64,000 nucleotides of DNA from Sphingomonadales bacterium (GCA_016714795.1 JADKCA010000008.1:68503-132502); one strand, 5' to 3'; shown: positions 8,758-17,058, numbered from the stretch's first letter. Translations and numbers: made by a program. Notes: generated from the sequence alone by a model not told the origin.

Positions 8758-9129
8758 ATGGTTGAGACACAGCATGATCCAGTGATCGACGGGCTCATCG
8801 TTGATGCGGTCCTTGGCATCGATCCCATAAGGCTCGGCGACATGCTGCATATGACCCAGGCCGAAATCGCCGACTTGGCTGGCGTCTACCGGACCACGCT
8901 GGCGCGCAATCCCGGTTCGCCCGAAGTCCAGGCCAAATTGGGGCCGATTGCCACCATATTGTCGCGCGCAAGCGACGTGGGCGGCGGCCTTGCCAAAGCG
9001 GTGATCTGGTTTCGCCATCAGCCCATTGCCGCCTTTGGCTACAAGCGCGCGGTCGATATCGTCCATGGCCGCAAGGCGGGAGAGGTGTTGCGCTGGCTCG
9101 ATGCGCTCGAAGACGGCACCTATGCCTGA
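8758..9129 (+). CDS. Xre/MbcA/ParS-type antitoxin without its own toxin
   Basis: 123 residues. The N-terminal half contains a helix-turn-helix (MTQAEIADLAGVYRTTLARN). The C-terminal half is the toxin-binding domain of the RES-Xre family (WFRHQPIAAFGYKRAVDIVH, then LRWLDALEDGTYA). The next gene is not a RES toxin but a second antitoxin of the same architecture, so this copy is an orphan or shares the toxin at 9562. It may be a tandem duplicate. Confidence 0.8.
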   Translation: MVETQHDPVIDGLIVDAVLGIDPIRLGDMLHMTQAEIADLAGVYRTTLARNPGSPEVQAKLGPIATILSRASDVGGGLAKAVIWFRHQPIAAFGYKRAVDIVHGRKAGEVLRWLDALEDGTYA

Positions 9130-9144
9130 CCGACGATATCGGCC

Positions 9145-9174
9145 TTGACCAAGGCAAAATGTCTCATATATGAT
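9145..9174 (+). promoter_or_regulatory. Promoter with palindrome over the -10, first Xre-RES pair
   Basis: TTGACC (9145-9150), an 18-base spacer and TATGAT (9169-9174). A perfect 10-base palindrome TCATATATGA (9164-9173) overlaps the -10 and is a natural candidate operator for autorepression by the Xre antitoxin encoded 32 bases further on. Confidence 0.6.
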
Positions 9175-9205
9175 ACCCAAATATGGCATTTAAGAGAGCA
9201 ATATT

Positions 9206-9565
9206 ATGAATATCGCTATTTTCCCGAACGCGCTTGCAGGGGATCATGTGGTGCCAGTTGGCATCACCGACGTGCTGCACATCACGCAGGCCGAGCTTGC
9301 CTCGACGCTTGGCATCCCGCGTGAGGCCGTTTCGAAATCGAGCCGCGTGCGCACGGTTTCGGTGCAGACGCGCTTGCGCGAGCTCGTCGACATCCTCAAT
9401 CGTGTGCTGCCCTGGGCCGGATCGCCACTTGCGGCCTACGCCTGGTATCGGTCGCAGAGCCTACCATCGTTCGGCGATGCAACTGCCGAGCAGCTCGTGC
9501 GTGACGGCCGCGCTGACGATGTGCGCCATTATCTTGACCGGATCGCTGCCGGCGGCTTTGCGTGA
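9206..9565 (+). CDS. Xre/MbcA/ParS-type antitoxin (first RES pair)
   Basis: 119 residues. Helix-turn-helix segment ITQAELASTLGIPREAVSKS in the first half. Toxin-binding segment LAAYAWYRSQSLPSFGDATA and a GFA C-terminus in the second, the usual form for antitoxins of RES toxins. The stop overlaps the start of the RES gene by four bases (GTGA). Paralogous in layout to the gene just upstream. Confidence 0.87.
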   Translation: MNIAIFPNALAGDHVVPVGITDVLHITQAELASTLGIPREAVSKSSRVRTVSVQTRLRELVDILNRVLPWAGSPLAAYAWYRSQSLPSFGDATAEQLVRDGRADDVRHYLDRIAAGGFA

Positions 9566-10101
9566 GCCTGCCACTCAGCCGGTTCACCGGCACGGTCTTT
9601 AGAGGCCATCATCCAATGTGGGCGTATGATCCCTTGTCGGGCGAAGGTGCTGCCCGCTTTGGTGGGCGCTTCAATCCTCTTGGGGTCAAAGCGCTCTATA
9701 CTGCGCTTCGGCCCGAGACCGCCTGGGCCGAAGCGCAGCAAGGCTTTGCCTTCAAGGCACAGCCGCTGACGCTCTGCGCCTATGATGTCGATATGGCCGA
9801 CGTGCTTGATCTTGCCGATCCTGACGTTCGCCAGGCCTGCAATATCGCCGACGAGGATCTGTCTTGTGGCTGGGAAGATCTGGCAAGGCGGCGACTCGAA
9901 CCACCGAGCTGGACACTGGCCACCCGACTGCGCGCGCAGGGCGTGGCTGCCATCATCGTTCCGAGCTTCGCGCCGGGTGCATCTGCGCGCGATCGCAACA
10001 TGGTGTTTTTCGACTGGTCTGGCGAACTACCGCATCGGCTCCTCGTCATCGACGACCAGAACCGGTTGCCGAAAAACCCGAGCAGCTGGATATTGCAATA
10101 G
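9562..10101 (+). CDS. RES-domain toxin (NAD+ phosphorylase family)
   Basis: 179 residues from a GTG overlapping the antitoxin stop. Family blocks: RFTGTVFRGHHPMWAYDPLS, then GAARFGGRFNPLGVKALYTA with the conserved Arg, Asn and Tyr, ETAWAE with the conserved Glu, and NMVFFDW near the end. RES toxins such as MbcT and ParT degrade or modify NAD+ or its users; that is family knowledge. It is of the short subfamily that begins with the R-x-x-x-P-x-x-A-x-D-P-L-S-G pattern. Complete. Confidence 0.9.
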   Translation: MSLPLSRFTGTVFRGHHPMWAYDPLSGEGAARFGGRFNPLGVKALYTALRPETAWAEAQQGFAFKAQPLTLCAYDVDMADVLDLADPDVRQACNIADEDLSCGWEDLARRRLEPPSWTLATRLRAQGVAAIIVPSFAPGASARDRNMVFFDWSGELPHRLLVIDDQNRLPKNPSSWILQ

Positions 10102-10155
10102 GGTCAACATTGGGCGTTGGCCCAGTTCATTGCCGTCCGAGTCTCCGACAAAACC

Positions 10156-10191
10156 TTGACAATCGCACCAAATGATGCGTATAAACACATC
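10156..10191 (+). promoter_or_regulatory. Consensus promoter with dyad operator, second Xre-RES pair
   Basis: TTGACA (10156-10161), an 18-base spacer and TATAAA (10180-10185). The 18-base imperfect palindrome GATGCGTATAAACACATC (10174-10191, seven of nine pairs matched) covers the -10 and fits an antitoxin operator. AGGAG at 10192-10196 is the ribosome site of the antitoxin. Confidence 0.7.
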
Positions 10192-10206
10192 AGGAGAAGC
10201 GTTTCT

Positions 10207-10644
10207 ATGGCAAGTGCTGTACTCAAGCCCAAATATCCGACCGCTCCAGCAGGGCTCCAGACCTTTGCAGGCGACGGCGATCGCAAGCGGCTGACCGCGC
10301 CTGCGGTAAAAGCGGTGCTGCGGCTCGTCCGGGCCTGGGGCGGCGACAATGCCGAAGGTGCGGCGCTGCTCGGCGTATCGACCAGTACGTGGGACCGGAT
10401 GAAGGCCGGGACCTGGGCCGGCACGCTCAGCCAGGACCAACTCACCCGCGCCTCGGCGCTGATCGGCGTGTTCAAGGGTCTGCACCTGCTTTTTGCCGAT
10501 TCCATGGCCGACCGCTGGCCACGTCTGCCCAATCGCGGGCCGATCTTTGCCTCGAAAACGCCGGTCGAGGCGATGATCGAAGGCGGCATCCCGCGCATGC
10601 TCGAAACCCGGCTCTATATCGACGCATTGCGTGGCGGGCTCTGA
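10207..10644 (+). CDS. Xre/MbcA/ParS-type antitoxin (second RES pair)
   Basis: 145 residues. The ATG at 10207 is chosen for the AGGAG ten bases upstream. The first half has a helix-turn-helix-like segment (NAEGAALLGVSTSTWDRMKA). The second half (LLFADSMADRWPRLPNRGPI, then AMIEGGIPRMLETRLYIDAL) is the toxin-neutralising region of the second Xre subfamily. It overlaps the RES gene by 14 bases. Confidence 0.85.
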   Translation: MASAVLKPKYPTAPAGLQTFAGDGDRKRLTAPAVKAVLRLVRAWGGDNAEGAALLGVSTSTWDRMKAGTWAGTLSQDQLTRASALIGVFKGLHLLFADSMADRWPRLPNRGPIFASKTPVEAMIEGGIPRMLETRLYIDALRGGL

Positions 10645-11332
10645 CGCGCCGCCAGCGCACCCGCTGGTTCGCGAGGCCTTTCCGCGCACGATCCGGCTGG
10701 TCGCAAGCGCCCGGCTGTGCGACGCGGTGCTGGCACCTCTGGCCGATGACGACGACGAACGCGCCCTCCTTGCCGAAATCGAAGGCGCGACCAGCGGTCG
10801 GCTGATCGCCGAAGAACGCGGGATCGGTGGGCTCGGGGCGGATGAACTGGTCCACGGTGTCCCGCATGCCCGCTTCATCAACGCGAGCTTTGCCTATGCC
10901 AAGCCGCGCGCGCCGATGCGCTTCAACCCGGCCAACCGCGGTGCCTGGTATGCGGCCCTTGCGCTCGAAACGTGCATCGCCGAGGTCGGACATCATCTGA
11001 CATTGGCGCTGGCGGACGCAGGCGATTTCAACGCCGTGGTTGACTATGGCGAGATGCTCGCAAGCATGTCGGGGCTGTTCATCGACCTGCGCGCGGCTGT
11101 TGGCCATGCGGCGCTCGATCCCGATCCTGCCACCGGCTATGCAGCGGGCAATGCGCTTGCGGCTGACGCGCGCGCGCAGGGTCACAACGGGATCATCTAC
11201 CCTTCGGTGCGTCACCCTGGCGGGATTTGCATTGCAGCGCTCTGGCCCAACGTCGTCCAGTCAGTGGTCCAGGGCAATTTGGTTCGGCTCATTTGGGAGG
11301 GCAGCCCGGACTATCGCTGGGAAGCGCTTTAG
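10631..11332 (+). CDS. RES-domain toxin of a second subfamily
   Basis: 233 residues from a GTG inside the antitoxin gene. Conserved RES features: RTIRLVASARL at the N-terminus, RFNPANRGAWYAALALETCI with the Arg, Tyr and Glu, and NGIIYPSVRHPGGICIAALW near the C-terminus. It is longer and of a different subfamily from the RES toxin at 9562, so the two pairs are separate acquisitions and not a recent duplication. Complete. Confidence 0.88.
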   Translation: MAGSDAPPAHPLVREAFPRTIRLVASARLCDAVLAPLADDDDERALLAEIEGATSGRLIAEERGIGGLGADELVHGVPHARFINASFAYAKPRAPMRFNPANRGAWYAALALETCIAEVGHHLTLALADAGDFNAVVDYGEMLASMSGLFIDLRAAVGHAALDPDPATGYAAGNALAADARAQGHNGIIYPSVRHPGGICIAALWPNVVQSVVQGNLVRLIWEGSPDYRWEAL

Positions 11333-11419
11333 CGCGCTGCCTCAGCTTCCGGCGTGAGAGGGGAGGAGGGTCGAACGGGGGAGGCGGGCAGGGTGCTCGC
11401 TTCGCTCGAAAGGATCCCC

Positions 11420-11872
11420 ATGGCCGACCGCGTCCCCGCCCGTATCCAGATCGGCGGCAGTCTTGCCGCAGATGAACTGGATCAATTGTCTGCACATATT
11501 GCCACTTATGACCTGCGCTGTGATTGGGATGGCGAACCGTTTGATCGCACCGATCTGCCTGCCAATGGCCCGCTTGATCTTTACGCACTCGAAACACTGA
11601 ATGGCAGCTTCGATGATCTCGAAGCCTATTGTGTAGCCTATAATCTGGCCTTCTGGCGCTGGGCGGGCGGCACAGCCGGGGCGTTCGACCCCGAGATCAT
11701 TGTCTTTACCGGCAATGGCCTGCCCGAACGCTTCGCGGCGTCCGAAGGGGAGATCATCGCGCTTGATCCCGACACAATCGCCGAACTCGGCAGTTACGAC
11801 GCCATCCTGGAGATGATCGAACGCAGCCGTTTCGATCCGCCGCCATTCCAGCTCACCAGCAATCCGTTATGA
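11420..11872 (+). CDS. Hypothetical plasmid protein
   Basis: 150 residues from the ATG at 11420, with AAAGGA five bases upstream. Acidic and aromatic, no family recognised (blocks IGGSLAADELDQLSAHIATY and LETLNGSFDDLEAYCVAYNL). The stop overlaps the next start as ATGA, so the two genes form a pair. Confidence 0.65.
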   Translation: MADRVPARIQIGGSLAADELDQLSAHIATYDLRCDWDGEPFDRTDLPANGPLDLYALETLNGSFDDLEAYCVAYNLAFWRWAGGTAGAFDPEIIVFTGNGLPERFAASEGEIIALDPDTIAELGSYDAILEMIERSRFDPPPFQLTSNPL

Positions 11873-12153
11873 GCTTCGCCATCGCCTTTTACGAGATTGG
11901 ACTGGCCTATGGCGGGCCTGAGGAAGGCGGTTGGTGGTACGAGACCGGCGAGATTGTCCGGCTGATCTCGATCACCAGAACCGAGGCCGCAGCCCTCGCC
12001 ATTGCAAGCCGCGCCAACCGACTGCTCGACCGAGTCCAGCGCCATCATCGCCCGGTCCATTCAGCGGCCTATGACGGTGGCCGCTTCCGTGCACTGGTCT
12101 TCGCCGGTCTCCCACCTGCCAGCTTCCCGGTCGAGCGCCCGATTTACAGCTGA
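11869..12153 (+). CDS. Small hypothetical protein
   Basis: 94 residues, start overlapping the previous stop by four bases. The N-terminus MSFAIAFYEIGLAYGGPEEG is followed by a beta strand and an arginine-rich helix (RANRLLDRVQRHHR). No family recognised. Probably cotranslated with the gene before it. Confidence 0.6.
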   Translation: MSFAIAFYEIGLAYGGPEEGGWWYETGEIVRLISITRTEAAALAIASRANRLLDRVQRHHRPVHSAAYDGGRFRALVFAGLPPASFPVERPIYS

Positions 12154-12222
12154 ACCGCTGCGCTGTTTCGCTTGAGCGTTGCATCGGGCAGACGCGAGCA
12201 TTTCCTCCAAGGAGCCCCGCTT

Positions 12223-12573
12223 ATGGACTTCGAACCTGACCGCTTCGCTTTCTCTTATGCGCGCGCCTTCTGCTTTGCGTCGAGCGGCAATGCCTATGAT
12301 GCAACCCAGACCGACGCGGCGATCAGCCGCGGCGCCATCCTGCTCATTGCCTCGGAACGCATCGTCGGTCTGGCCGACACCTGGCCGATTGCCGTGACTC
12401 AGGCGCATGGCGCGCTCCATCAGATTGCGCCTGGGCGCTTTGCCGACCTTGGGGCCTTGGTGGCTGAGTTTGGCATCTCCGAAAGTGACTTTCTCGAAGC
12501 AGCGCAATTGGCGCGCGAACTGGGCTTCGCCCTCGATCCCACGCTTGAAGCTCTCCTTGGGAGCCTCCTGTGA
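12223..12573 (+). CDS. Small hypothetical protein
   Basis: 116 residues from the ATG at 12223, with AAGGAG at 12209-12214. Starts MDFEPDRFAFSYARAFCFAS; the rest alternates short helices and strands, and the C-terminus is helical (SDFLEAAQLARELGFALDPT). No family recognised. It stands alone with its own ribosome site, before the DUF736 gene. Confidence 0.6.
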   Translation: MDFEPDRFAFSYARAFCFASSGNAYDATQTDAAISRGAILLIASERIVGLADTWPIAVTQAHGALHQIAPGRFADLGALVAEFGISESDFLEAAQLARELGFALDPTLEALLGSLL

Positions 12574-12683
12574 CGGGACTGCGCGCGGGCGCGCAGCGAT
12601 CGGCCTTACGGCCGAGAGGGAAGGGGGGTGGGAGGAAGTGGTCAGGCAAGGGTTTGACCAGACAATCCATCAGGAGAATATCG

Positions 12684-13205
12684 ATGAACATCGGAACGAT
12701 CAAGAAGAACGCCGCTGGCCAGCTCATTGGTCAAGTGAGCACGCTCGCTGTGACGCTGACCGTGGGTCTGCGCGGCGTCATGAGCAACAACCCGCGCGCG
12801 CCCAAGTTCGAAATCGTCGCCTTGAACGCCGCCCGCCAGTGGGTCGTCGTTGGCGCGCTGTTCGAACTGACTGCCAACGCTACCGGCGAAAGCTTCTACC
12901 AGGGCAAGATCGACGACCCCAGCATGGCGAACCCGCTCTACATTGCGCTGTTCGCGCAGGAAGACGGCTCGTTCAACGTTGCCTGGCAGCGCCCGACGCG
13001 CCGCCGTGCGAGCACGCTCGAAGCTGCCGACTATGGTGAGGGCGACATGTTCGACGGTGCAGACAATCGCGGCGGCCTTGAAGACCGGGGCGGCGATGGC
13101 CTGGGCGAAAGCACCGCTGACGGTCCACGCAAGGGCAAGGCCAAGGTCGGTGCCGATGCTGGCACCAAGCCCGAAGACGCGCTTCCCCCGCTGGTCGACG
13201 CCTGA
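12684..13205 (+). CDS. DUF736 domain-containing protein
   Basis: 173 residues from the ATG at 12684, with AGGAG at 12672-12676. Residues 1-105 match the DUF736 pattern: MNIGTIKKNAAGQLIGQVST, then the APKFEIVALNAARQWVVVGA block and FYQGKIDDPSMANPLYIALF. The C-terminal 65 residues are a disordered, Gly/Asp/Lys-rich tail that most short DUF736 proteins lack. DUF736 proteins are marker genes of conjugative elements in alphaproteobacteria; their role is unknown. A terminator follows. Confidence 0.9.
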   Translation: MNIGTIKKNAAGQLIGQVSTLAVTLTVGLRGVMSNNPRAPKFEIVALNAARQWVVVGALFELTANATGESFYQGKIDDPSMANPLYIALFAQEDGSFNVAWQRPTRRRASTLEAADYGEGDMFDGADNRGGLEDRGGDGLGESTADGPRKGKAKVGADAGTKPEDALPPLVDA

Positions 13206-13232
13206 CCCCTCCCGGGCACGGCCAGTACCCTC

Positions 13233-13275
13233 GCAAGGGCTCGTTCGCATTCGCGAGCGGGCCCTTGCCCTTTTT
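13233..13275 (+). terminator. Rho-independent terminator after the DUF736 gene
   Basis: GCAAGGGC (13233-13240) pairs with GCCCTTGC (13261-13268), with extra TCG/CGA pairing inside the loop, followed by CC and five T (13271-13275). Confidence 0.8.
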
Positions 13276-13517
13276 CAATACCCCACTAAACCCGTCTTGC
13301 GCAGACAGGTTCAACGCTGGTCTGTATCGAATTCTTCCGCCCATCGAGAAAAGGCCATCAGTTGGATCATGAAATGCTTCTGACACAGGCCGCTGAGGTA
13401 TTTGCTGCCCATGTCAGCCCAACCATGTCGCCCTGTCTGCGTGCCTGTTCTGACGGTCAGTTTGAGCGCTTGAGCTCGGCGCCCCATTGACCACTGGCGC
13501 AAGCGCTTGTTCCCGCC

Positions 13518-13829
13518 GTGAGCATCCGCTCCTCGGTCAAGCCTGAGACGATCACCTGTCTCGACTGCGGCAAGAAGATGCAAACGTTGAAACGTCATCT
13601 GCGAGTGAGCCGCGACTTGAGCGCGCTCGCGACCTATGATTTCGCGCGCCTGCCCGCCATCCGACGTTGCCCAAAACATGCGCAGAGCCATGCGCTCAAA
13701 ATAGGCCTTGGCCGGAAGCTGGAGTATCGCAAAGCCGACTGCTCTCAAATGGCTCGGCATCGCGGAGGCATGCGGACAAAGCTGCCGGCACGGCTTCGAT
13801 GCCAGATCCGGCTGCAACCAAGCCCGTAG
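13518..13829 (+). pseudogene. Probable degenerate MucR/Ros-family zinc-finger regulator
   Basis: The frame opens at a GTG and reads SSVKPETITCLDCGKKMQTL followed by KRHLR, the start of the MucR/Ros zinc finger (C-x-x-C-G-K, K-R-H-L). Further on, AQSHALKIGLGRK matches the usual MucR ending. The segment between does not match the family well, the normal finger His spacing is lost, and the frame runs on for about 45 unrelated residues. There is no ribosome site. Best read as a decayed or indel-damaged regulator gene. Confidence 0.45.
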
Positions 13830-14135
13830 TGGTTCGCCGATATGCACTGTCCGCACCGGGCTCGCGAGCGCGCTGCGCTCGATAGGCATGACATTCAACT
13901 CAGGATGCATCCTCGATGATCTGCCGCCGCCCTTGCTGCGATGAACCATGCGGCGGTCGGGCCGGGGCACAACCGGCAAAGCAGCGGACCGGGAAGCCCT
14001 GCGGGCTTGCCGCACCACTCCTCGCTTTACCGGTTCCCCGCTGCTGGCGCGCGGTGTGCCGCCGTCCCTTGTCCCGCCGCTCCTCCTGTTCATCGCCGGG
14101 CAGTTCCGGCGAGTGTCAACAAGGAGGTACATCAC
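13830..14135. other. Spacer before ssb, no gene seen
   Basis: GC-rich, with open frames on both strands that are not protein-like. It contains several short inverted segments, for example around CGGACCGGGAAGCCC and GGTTCCCCGCTGC. The AAGGAGG ribosome site of ssb is at 14121-14127. Confidence 0.4.
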
Positions 14136-14471
14136 ATGAAAAATCTGGTCATTCTCATCGGGCGCATCGCATCGACCCCGGAAACCCGCAACAATGGCAA
14201 CACCAGCGTCACCAACTTTACGCTCGTGACCGACCGGCCCCGCATCGTCGACGGCAAGACGGTCAAGAACGATGCAGGCTATACCGAGACCATCCCGGAA
14301 TTTCATCGCATCACGGTCTTCAACGGCCTCGGCCAGACCGTCGCCAAGCACAAGGCCAAGGGCGATATGGTCGAGGTTCAGGGCCGCCTCCATTATTCCA
14401 AATGGACCGACAAGGACCAGATCGAACGCTACTCGGTCGAAATTATCGCCGAGGAAGTCCTCTTCCTCTAG
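14136..14471 (+). CDS. ssb: Single-stranded DNA-binding protein, short form (copy 1)
   Basis: 111 residues from the ATG at 14136 with a strong AAGGAGG. A single OB-fold: MKNLVILIGRIASTPETRNN, TNFTLVTDRPR, FHRITVFNGLGQTVAKHKAK, KGDMVEVQGRLHYSKWTDKD, and an IIAEEVLFL end. The chromosomal type of acidic tail is missing. Plasmid SSBs of this kind coat DNA entering by conjugation and can substitute for the host protein. A second, different copy lies at 32805. Confidence 0.93.
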   Translation: MKNLVILIGRIASTPETRNNGNTSVTNFTLVTDRPRIVDGKTVKNDAGYTETIPEFHRITVFNGLGQTVAKHKAKGDMVEVQGRLHYSKWTDKDQIERYSVEIIAEEVLFL

Positions 14472-14627
14472 GCGGACTGGTCCGGCACAGAGCGGCGCTA
14501 TCGGCAGTGCGCTTTGCGGTTCCTGCTCTTTGCGGCACATGCTATATGGGCCAAAATTGCTCTTTTGGCAGCCGACAAACAGGGGATTTGATCATGGCTA
14601 AATGCGCCGGACGGCGCACCGGCGCGT

Positions 14628-14840
14628 GTGAGTGTACCGCTCACCCGCTTTCACAACAATACCGGCGAGTTCCTCGACCTCGCGCTGGTACAGCCGGTCA
14701 CGCTCACCAAGCATGACCGGGTCGTGCTCACGATCTGCGAGGCGGGTTATTTCGAGCGGCTTGAGGCCTTCGCTGCCGCCCATGGCGGCCCGTGCCGCGC
14801 GAGGCGGGCAGGGCTTCAAATGCTGACCAGTCTGCGGTGA
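14628..14840 (+). CDS. Phd/YefM-like antitoxin fragment
   Basis: 70 residues from a GTG at 14628. SVPLTRFHNNTGEFLDLALV and QPVTLTKHDRVVLTICEAGY follow the Phd/YefM layout (short helix-containing N-terminus, then a V-x-L-x-K/R-H-x-R-x-V strand). No toxin gene follows. An ATG at 14594 in another frame could be the original start if a base is missing. Either a lone antitoxin or a remnant. Confidence 0.5.
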   Translation: MSVPLTRFHNNTGEFLDLALVQPVTLTKHDRVVLTICEAGYFERLEAFAAAHGGPCRARRAGLQMLTSLR

Positions 14841-14963
14841 TTTGCTGTTAACCGGCCCGCAGGCGCGGGCCGGGCAAATCCTATACTCTCTCTCATCTCG
14901 CCATCAGGCTGACGCTTCATCGCCATAGCATGACGCTTGGGTGCTGGCGGCTGTCAAGGACCA

Positions 14964-15026
14964 GCGGTCCCCCCAATTTTGCGCATCGGACCGCTTCGCT
15001 TGTCCGCACACAAAATCGGCTCCCCC
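14964..15026 (+). repeat. Intergenic repeat, copy 1
   Basis: GCGGTCCCCCCAATTTT (14964-14980), 31 bases, then AAAATCGGCTCCCCC (15012-15026). The same two blocks with a 32-base gap recur at 16278-16341. Both copies lie 90-125 bases before the start codon of the next gene. The surrounding 300 bases (14841-15148) hold no convincing gene. Confidence 0.65.
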
Positions 15027-15148
15027 ACTGGCGGGCGGGGCCGCGACAGCGCGTGCCGCGCGTCGTCCCTGACGGCCTGGCACCAGCGTCCAGACGATCT
15101 CCATCTTTCATCCATCGGGGATGAGAGGGTTTTCAATTGGAGGTCTAT

Positions 15149-16104
15149 ATGTCCCAGCGTTTTTCAAACTTCGCCGATCTTGCAGATCATTATGCCGAGC
15201 AGGTCGCAAGCCCTGATTATGGCACCGCGTTCATGGAGCAGACCGAGATGGCGCGCCTCTCGATTGCAGAGGAACCGACCACAGCCGAGATGCCCGATCC
15301 GGACAAGGCGCAGGCCGCGCTTGAGATGATCATGGCAACAGTCTTCGACCTGTTCCGCGATACACGCATGGAGGATTTCTCCGCCGAGATTGGCTGGGGC
15401 ATTGCCAACAGCTTCCATGTCGTGGCGAAGCGCCTTGATGACCGCGAGGATGCCGCCAGCCAGAAGCTTACGGAATTGCTCAAGACCTGGGACCCGTCGG
15501 AAGTCTATCAGACCGAAGTCGAGGATTTGACGATGACGGCGCGGAGCCTGTCCGAATGCCGCGACGCGATGGAATGCATGCGCGAACATGCCGCCCGCAT
15601 CTACCATGTCGAGACCGGAAGGCCGTTCTCTCCGGTGCGCGGCTCGCGGGTTGCCTCCAAAGCTACGGCATCAATGATCGAAGCCCGAGACTATATTGCC
15701 AGTCGGCCCAACAACGCCGTGAACAATATGCGCCATCGGGGGCTGTCGTCGCCTTCTCGGGCGGGCAAACATGGGCTGACCATGAACTGATCTGGGAGTA
15801 TCTCGACTGCATCAAAGCACGGATTCCGTCGATGATCCTCGCCACCACGGCACAGAACAAGGGTGCCGATGTCATCGCGGCAAGCTGGGCTGCAAAGAAT
15901 GACGTGAAGGTCGTGCTGTGCCGTCTTGACCGTGCCTTGGGCAACCGCGCGGCCTTTGTGCGCAACGACCGGATCGTTGGCTTCCGTCCGGTGGAAGCGA
16001 TCGTCTGCAGCGGAACCGGTATCCAGGCCAATCTCGCAGACAAGTTGCGGACCGCAGGCGTGCCGCTTCATGTCTTGCGCGAGCGGACAGTGATGCACGG
16101 TTGA
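15149..16104 (+). pseudogene. DUF2493 (YspA/cpYpsA-related SLOG) gene with a one-base frameshift
   Basis: The first frame (15149 to about 15705, GGAGG ribosome site) gives the N-terminal domain: EIGWGIANSFHVVAKRLDDR, then SECRDAMECMREHAARIYHV and ASMIEARDYIASR. The second frame carries the C-terminal SLOG domain: SGAVVAFSGGQTWADHELIW, then ATTAQNKGADVIAASWAAKN, AFVRNDRIVG and IVCSGTGIQANLADKLRTAG. One missing base in the GG run at 15705-15706 restores a 318-residue protein. Related SLOG proteins bind nucleotides or NAD-type ligands and occur on mobile elements. All sequence on both sides is well preserved, which points to a sequencing error. Confidence 0.8.
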
Positions 16105-16277
16105 TCCAATCCGCCATCCGCCAATCAGGGGTGCCAGGCCTTACGGGTCTGGTGCCCCTTTTTTGCCCGTTCGCACATCCGAAGGATCGGGTGGCGGGCA
16201 GGGCACCCAAAACCCAAACACACACTCTCGCAAGAATTCCAAGGATGAAGACCGGAGCTAGCCCGCCTCAAGGATGC

Positions 16278-16341
16278 GCGGTCCCCCCAATTTTTTCCTC
16301 CTCTGCGCTAACGCTCCGTTCCAGAGAAAATCGGCACCCCC
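16278..16341 (+). repeat. Intergenic repeat, copy 2
   Basis: GCGGTCCCCCCAATTTT (16278-16294), a 32-base gap, then AAAATCGGCACCCCC (16327-16341). Fourteen of the fifteen bases of the second block match copy 1. It lies in a 328-base gene-free spacer (16105-16432), 92 bases before the next start codon. Confidence 0.65.
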
Positions 16342-16432
16342 GCGCCCCGCTGTCGCGGCCTTCGGTCCTTGACCCGGACCAGCTCCGATCTTCTCTGAAG
16401 AGACCTCTTCGATTTTCAACAAGGAGGTTATC

Positions 16433-16741
16433 ATGTCAGCACTTGCCGTTCAGACCATCGCCGTTTTCAATCAGCCCGCTTATGACGCAGCCTATCGCAC
16501 GGCATCGATCCGGGCCCAGCACAGCTTCTTCGACCAGCACATCGTCGAAGACGAGGACGCCGGTTTCATCGCCATCGACGAAGGCGATTATAACGGCCTG
16601 ACACAGGAGCTCATCGACCGGATCGTCCACACCATCGCAGCGCAGATGGCAGATGATTTCGACCTTCCCGACTACGCCCGAGCCTCCCATATCGCCGCCG
16701 GTATCGATCTCGATTTCGACGCCGACGACTGCCCATTCTGA
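16433..16741 (+). CDS. Hypothetical plasmid protein
   Basis: 102 residues with a strong AAGGAGG seven bases before the ATG. Acidic throughout (AIDEGDYNGLTQELIDRIVH, ending GIDLDFDADDCPF), so it may act as a nucleic-acid mimic or protein-interaction partner; no family recognised. A rho-independent terminator follows directly. Confidence 0.7.
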   Translation: MSALAVQTIAVFNQPAYDAAYRTASIRAQHSFFDQHIVEDEDAGFIAIDEGDYNGLTQELIDRIVHTIAAQMADDFDLPDYARASHIAAGIDLDFDADDCPF

Positions 16742-16748
16742 GCGCAGC

Positions 16749-16785
16749 CAAGGGGAGGGGCCGCAAGGCTCCTTCCCCTTTTTTT
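16749..16785 (+). terminator. Rho-independent terminator
   Basis: AAGGGGAGGGGCC and GGCTCCTTCCCCTT form a GC-rich stem with a GCAA loop, followed by seven T. It closes the unit of the gene at 16433. Confidence 0.88.
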
Positions 16786-16797
16786 ATGCGAACCCAA

Positions 16798-16832
16798 AAG
16801 CCACGGCGCGGCATCGAGCCCTGCCGTGGCTT
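16798..16832. repeat. Perfect 10-bp inverted repeat
   Basis: AAGCCACGGC (16798-16807) and GCCGTGGCTT (16823-16832) with a 15-base loop. Read leftward it ends in TTTTGGG, so it could be a weak leftward terminator. The rest of 16786-17058 has no gene. Confidence 0.5.
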
Positions 16833-17058
16833 GCTTGCCAGCAGCTTTACTGACACCATCTTTCGGTCCTGATCGCTGGCCGACGGCACCCCGGTCAATG
16901 CCCGCATCATAGCAAAATCAACTCCAAAAGTGACAAGCTACTCTGCTGGGTAATCTGAAATATGAGCAGACCCTACACTGCTAAAGCAGTTTCATGGCAA
17001 AAATGGCGGAAATACGTCAGTTTTGACGTTCGAAACTCCCGGCAGTTTGGGGTCTGAT

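Noticed and set aside
13311..14540. 409-codon frame on the - strand
   Set aside because: It runs antisense through the ssb gene and the terminator-rich spacer, has no ribosome site, and its composition is that of a shadow of GC-rich coding DNA.
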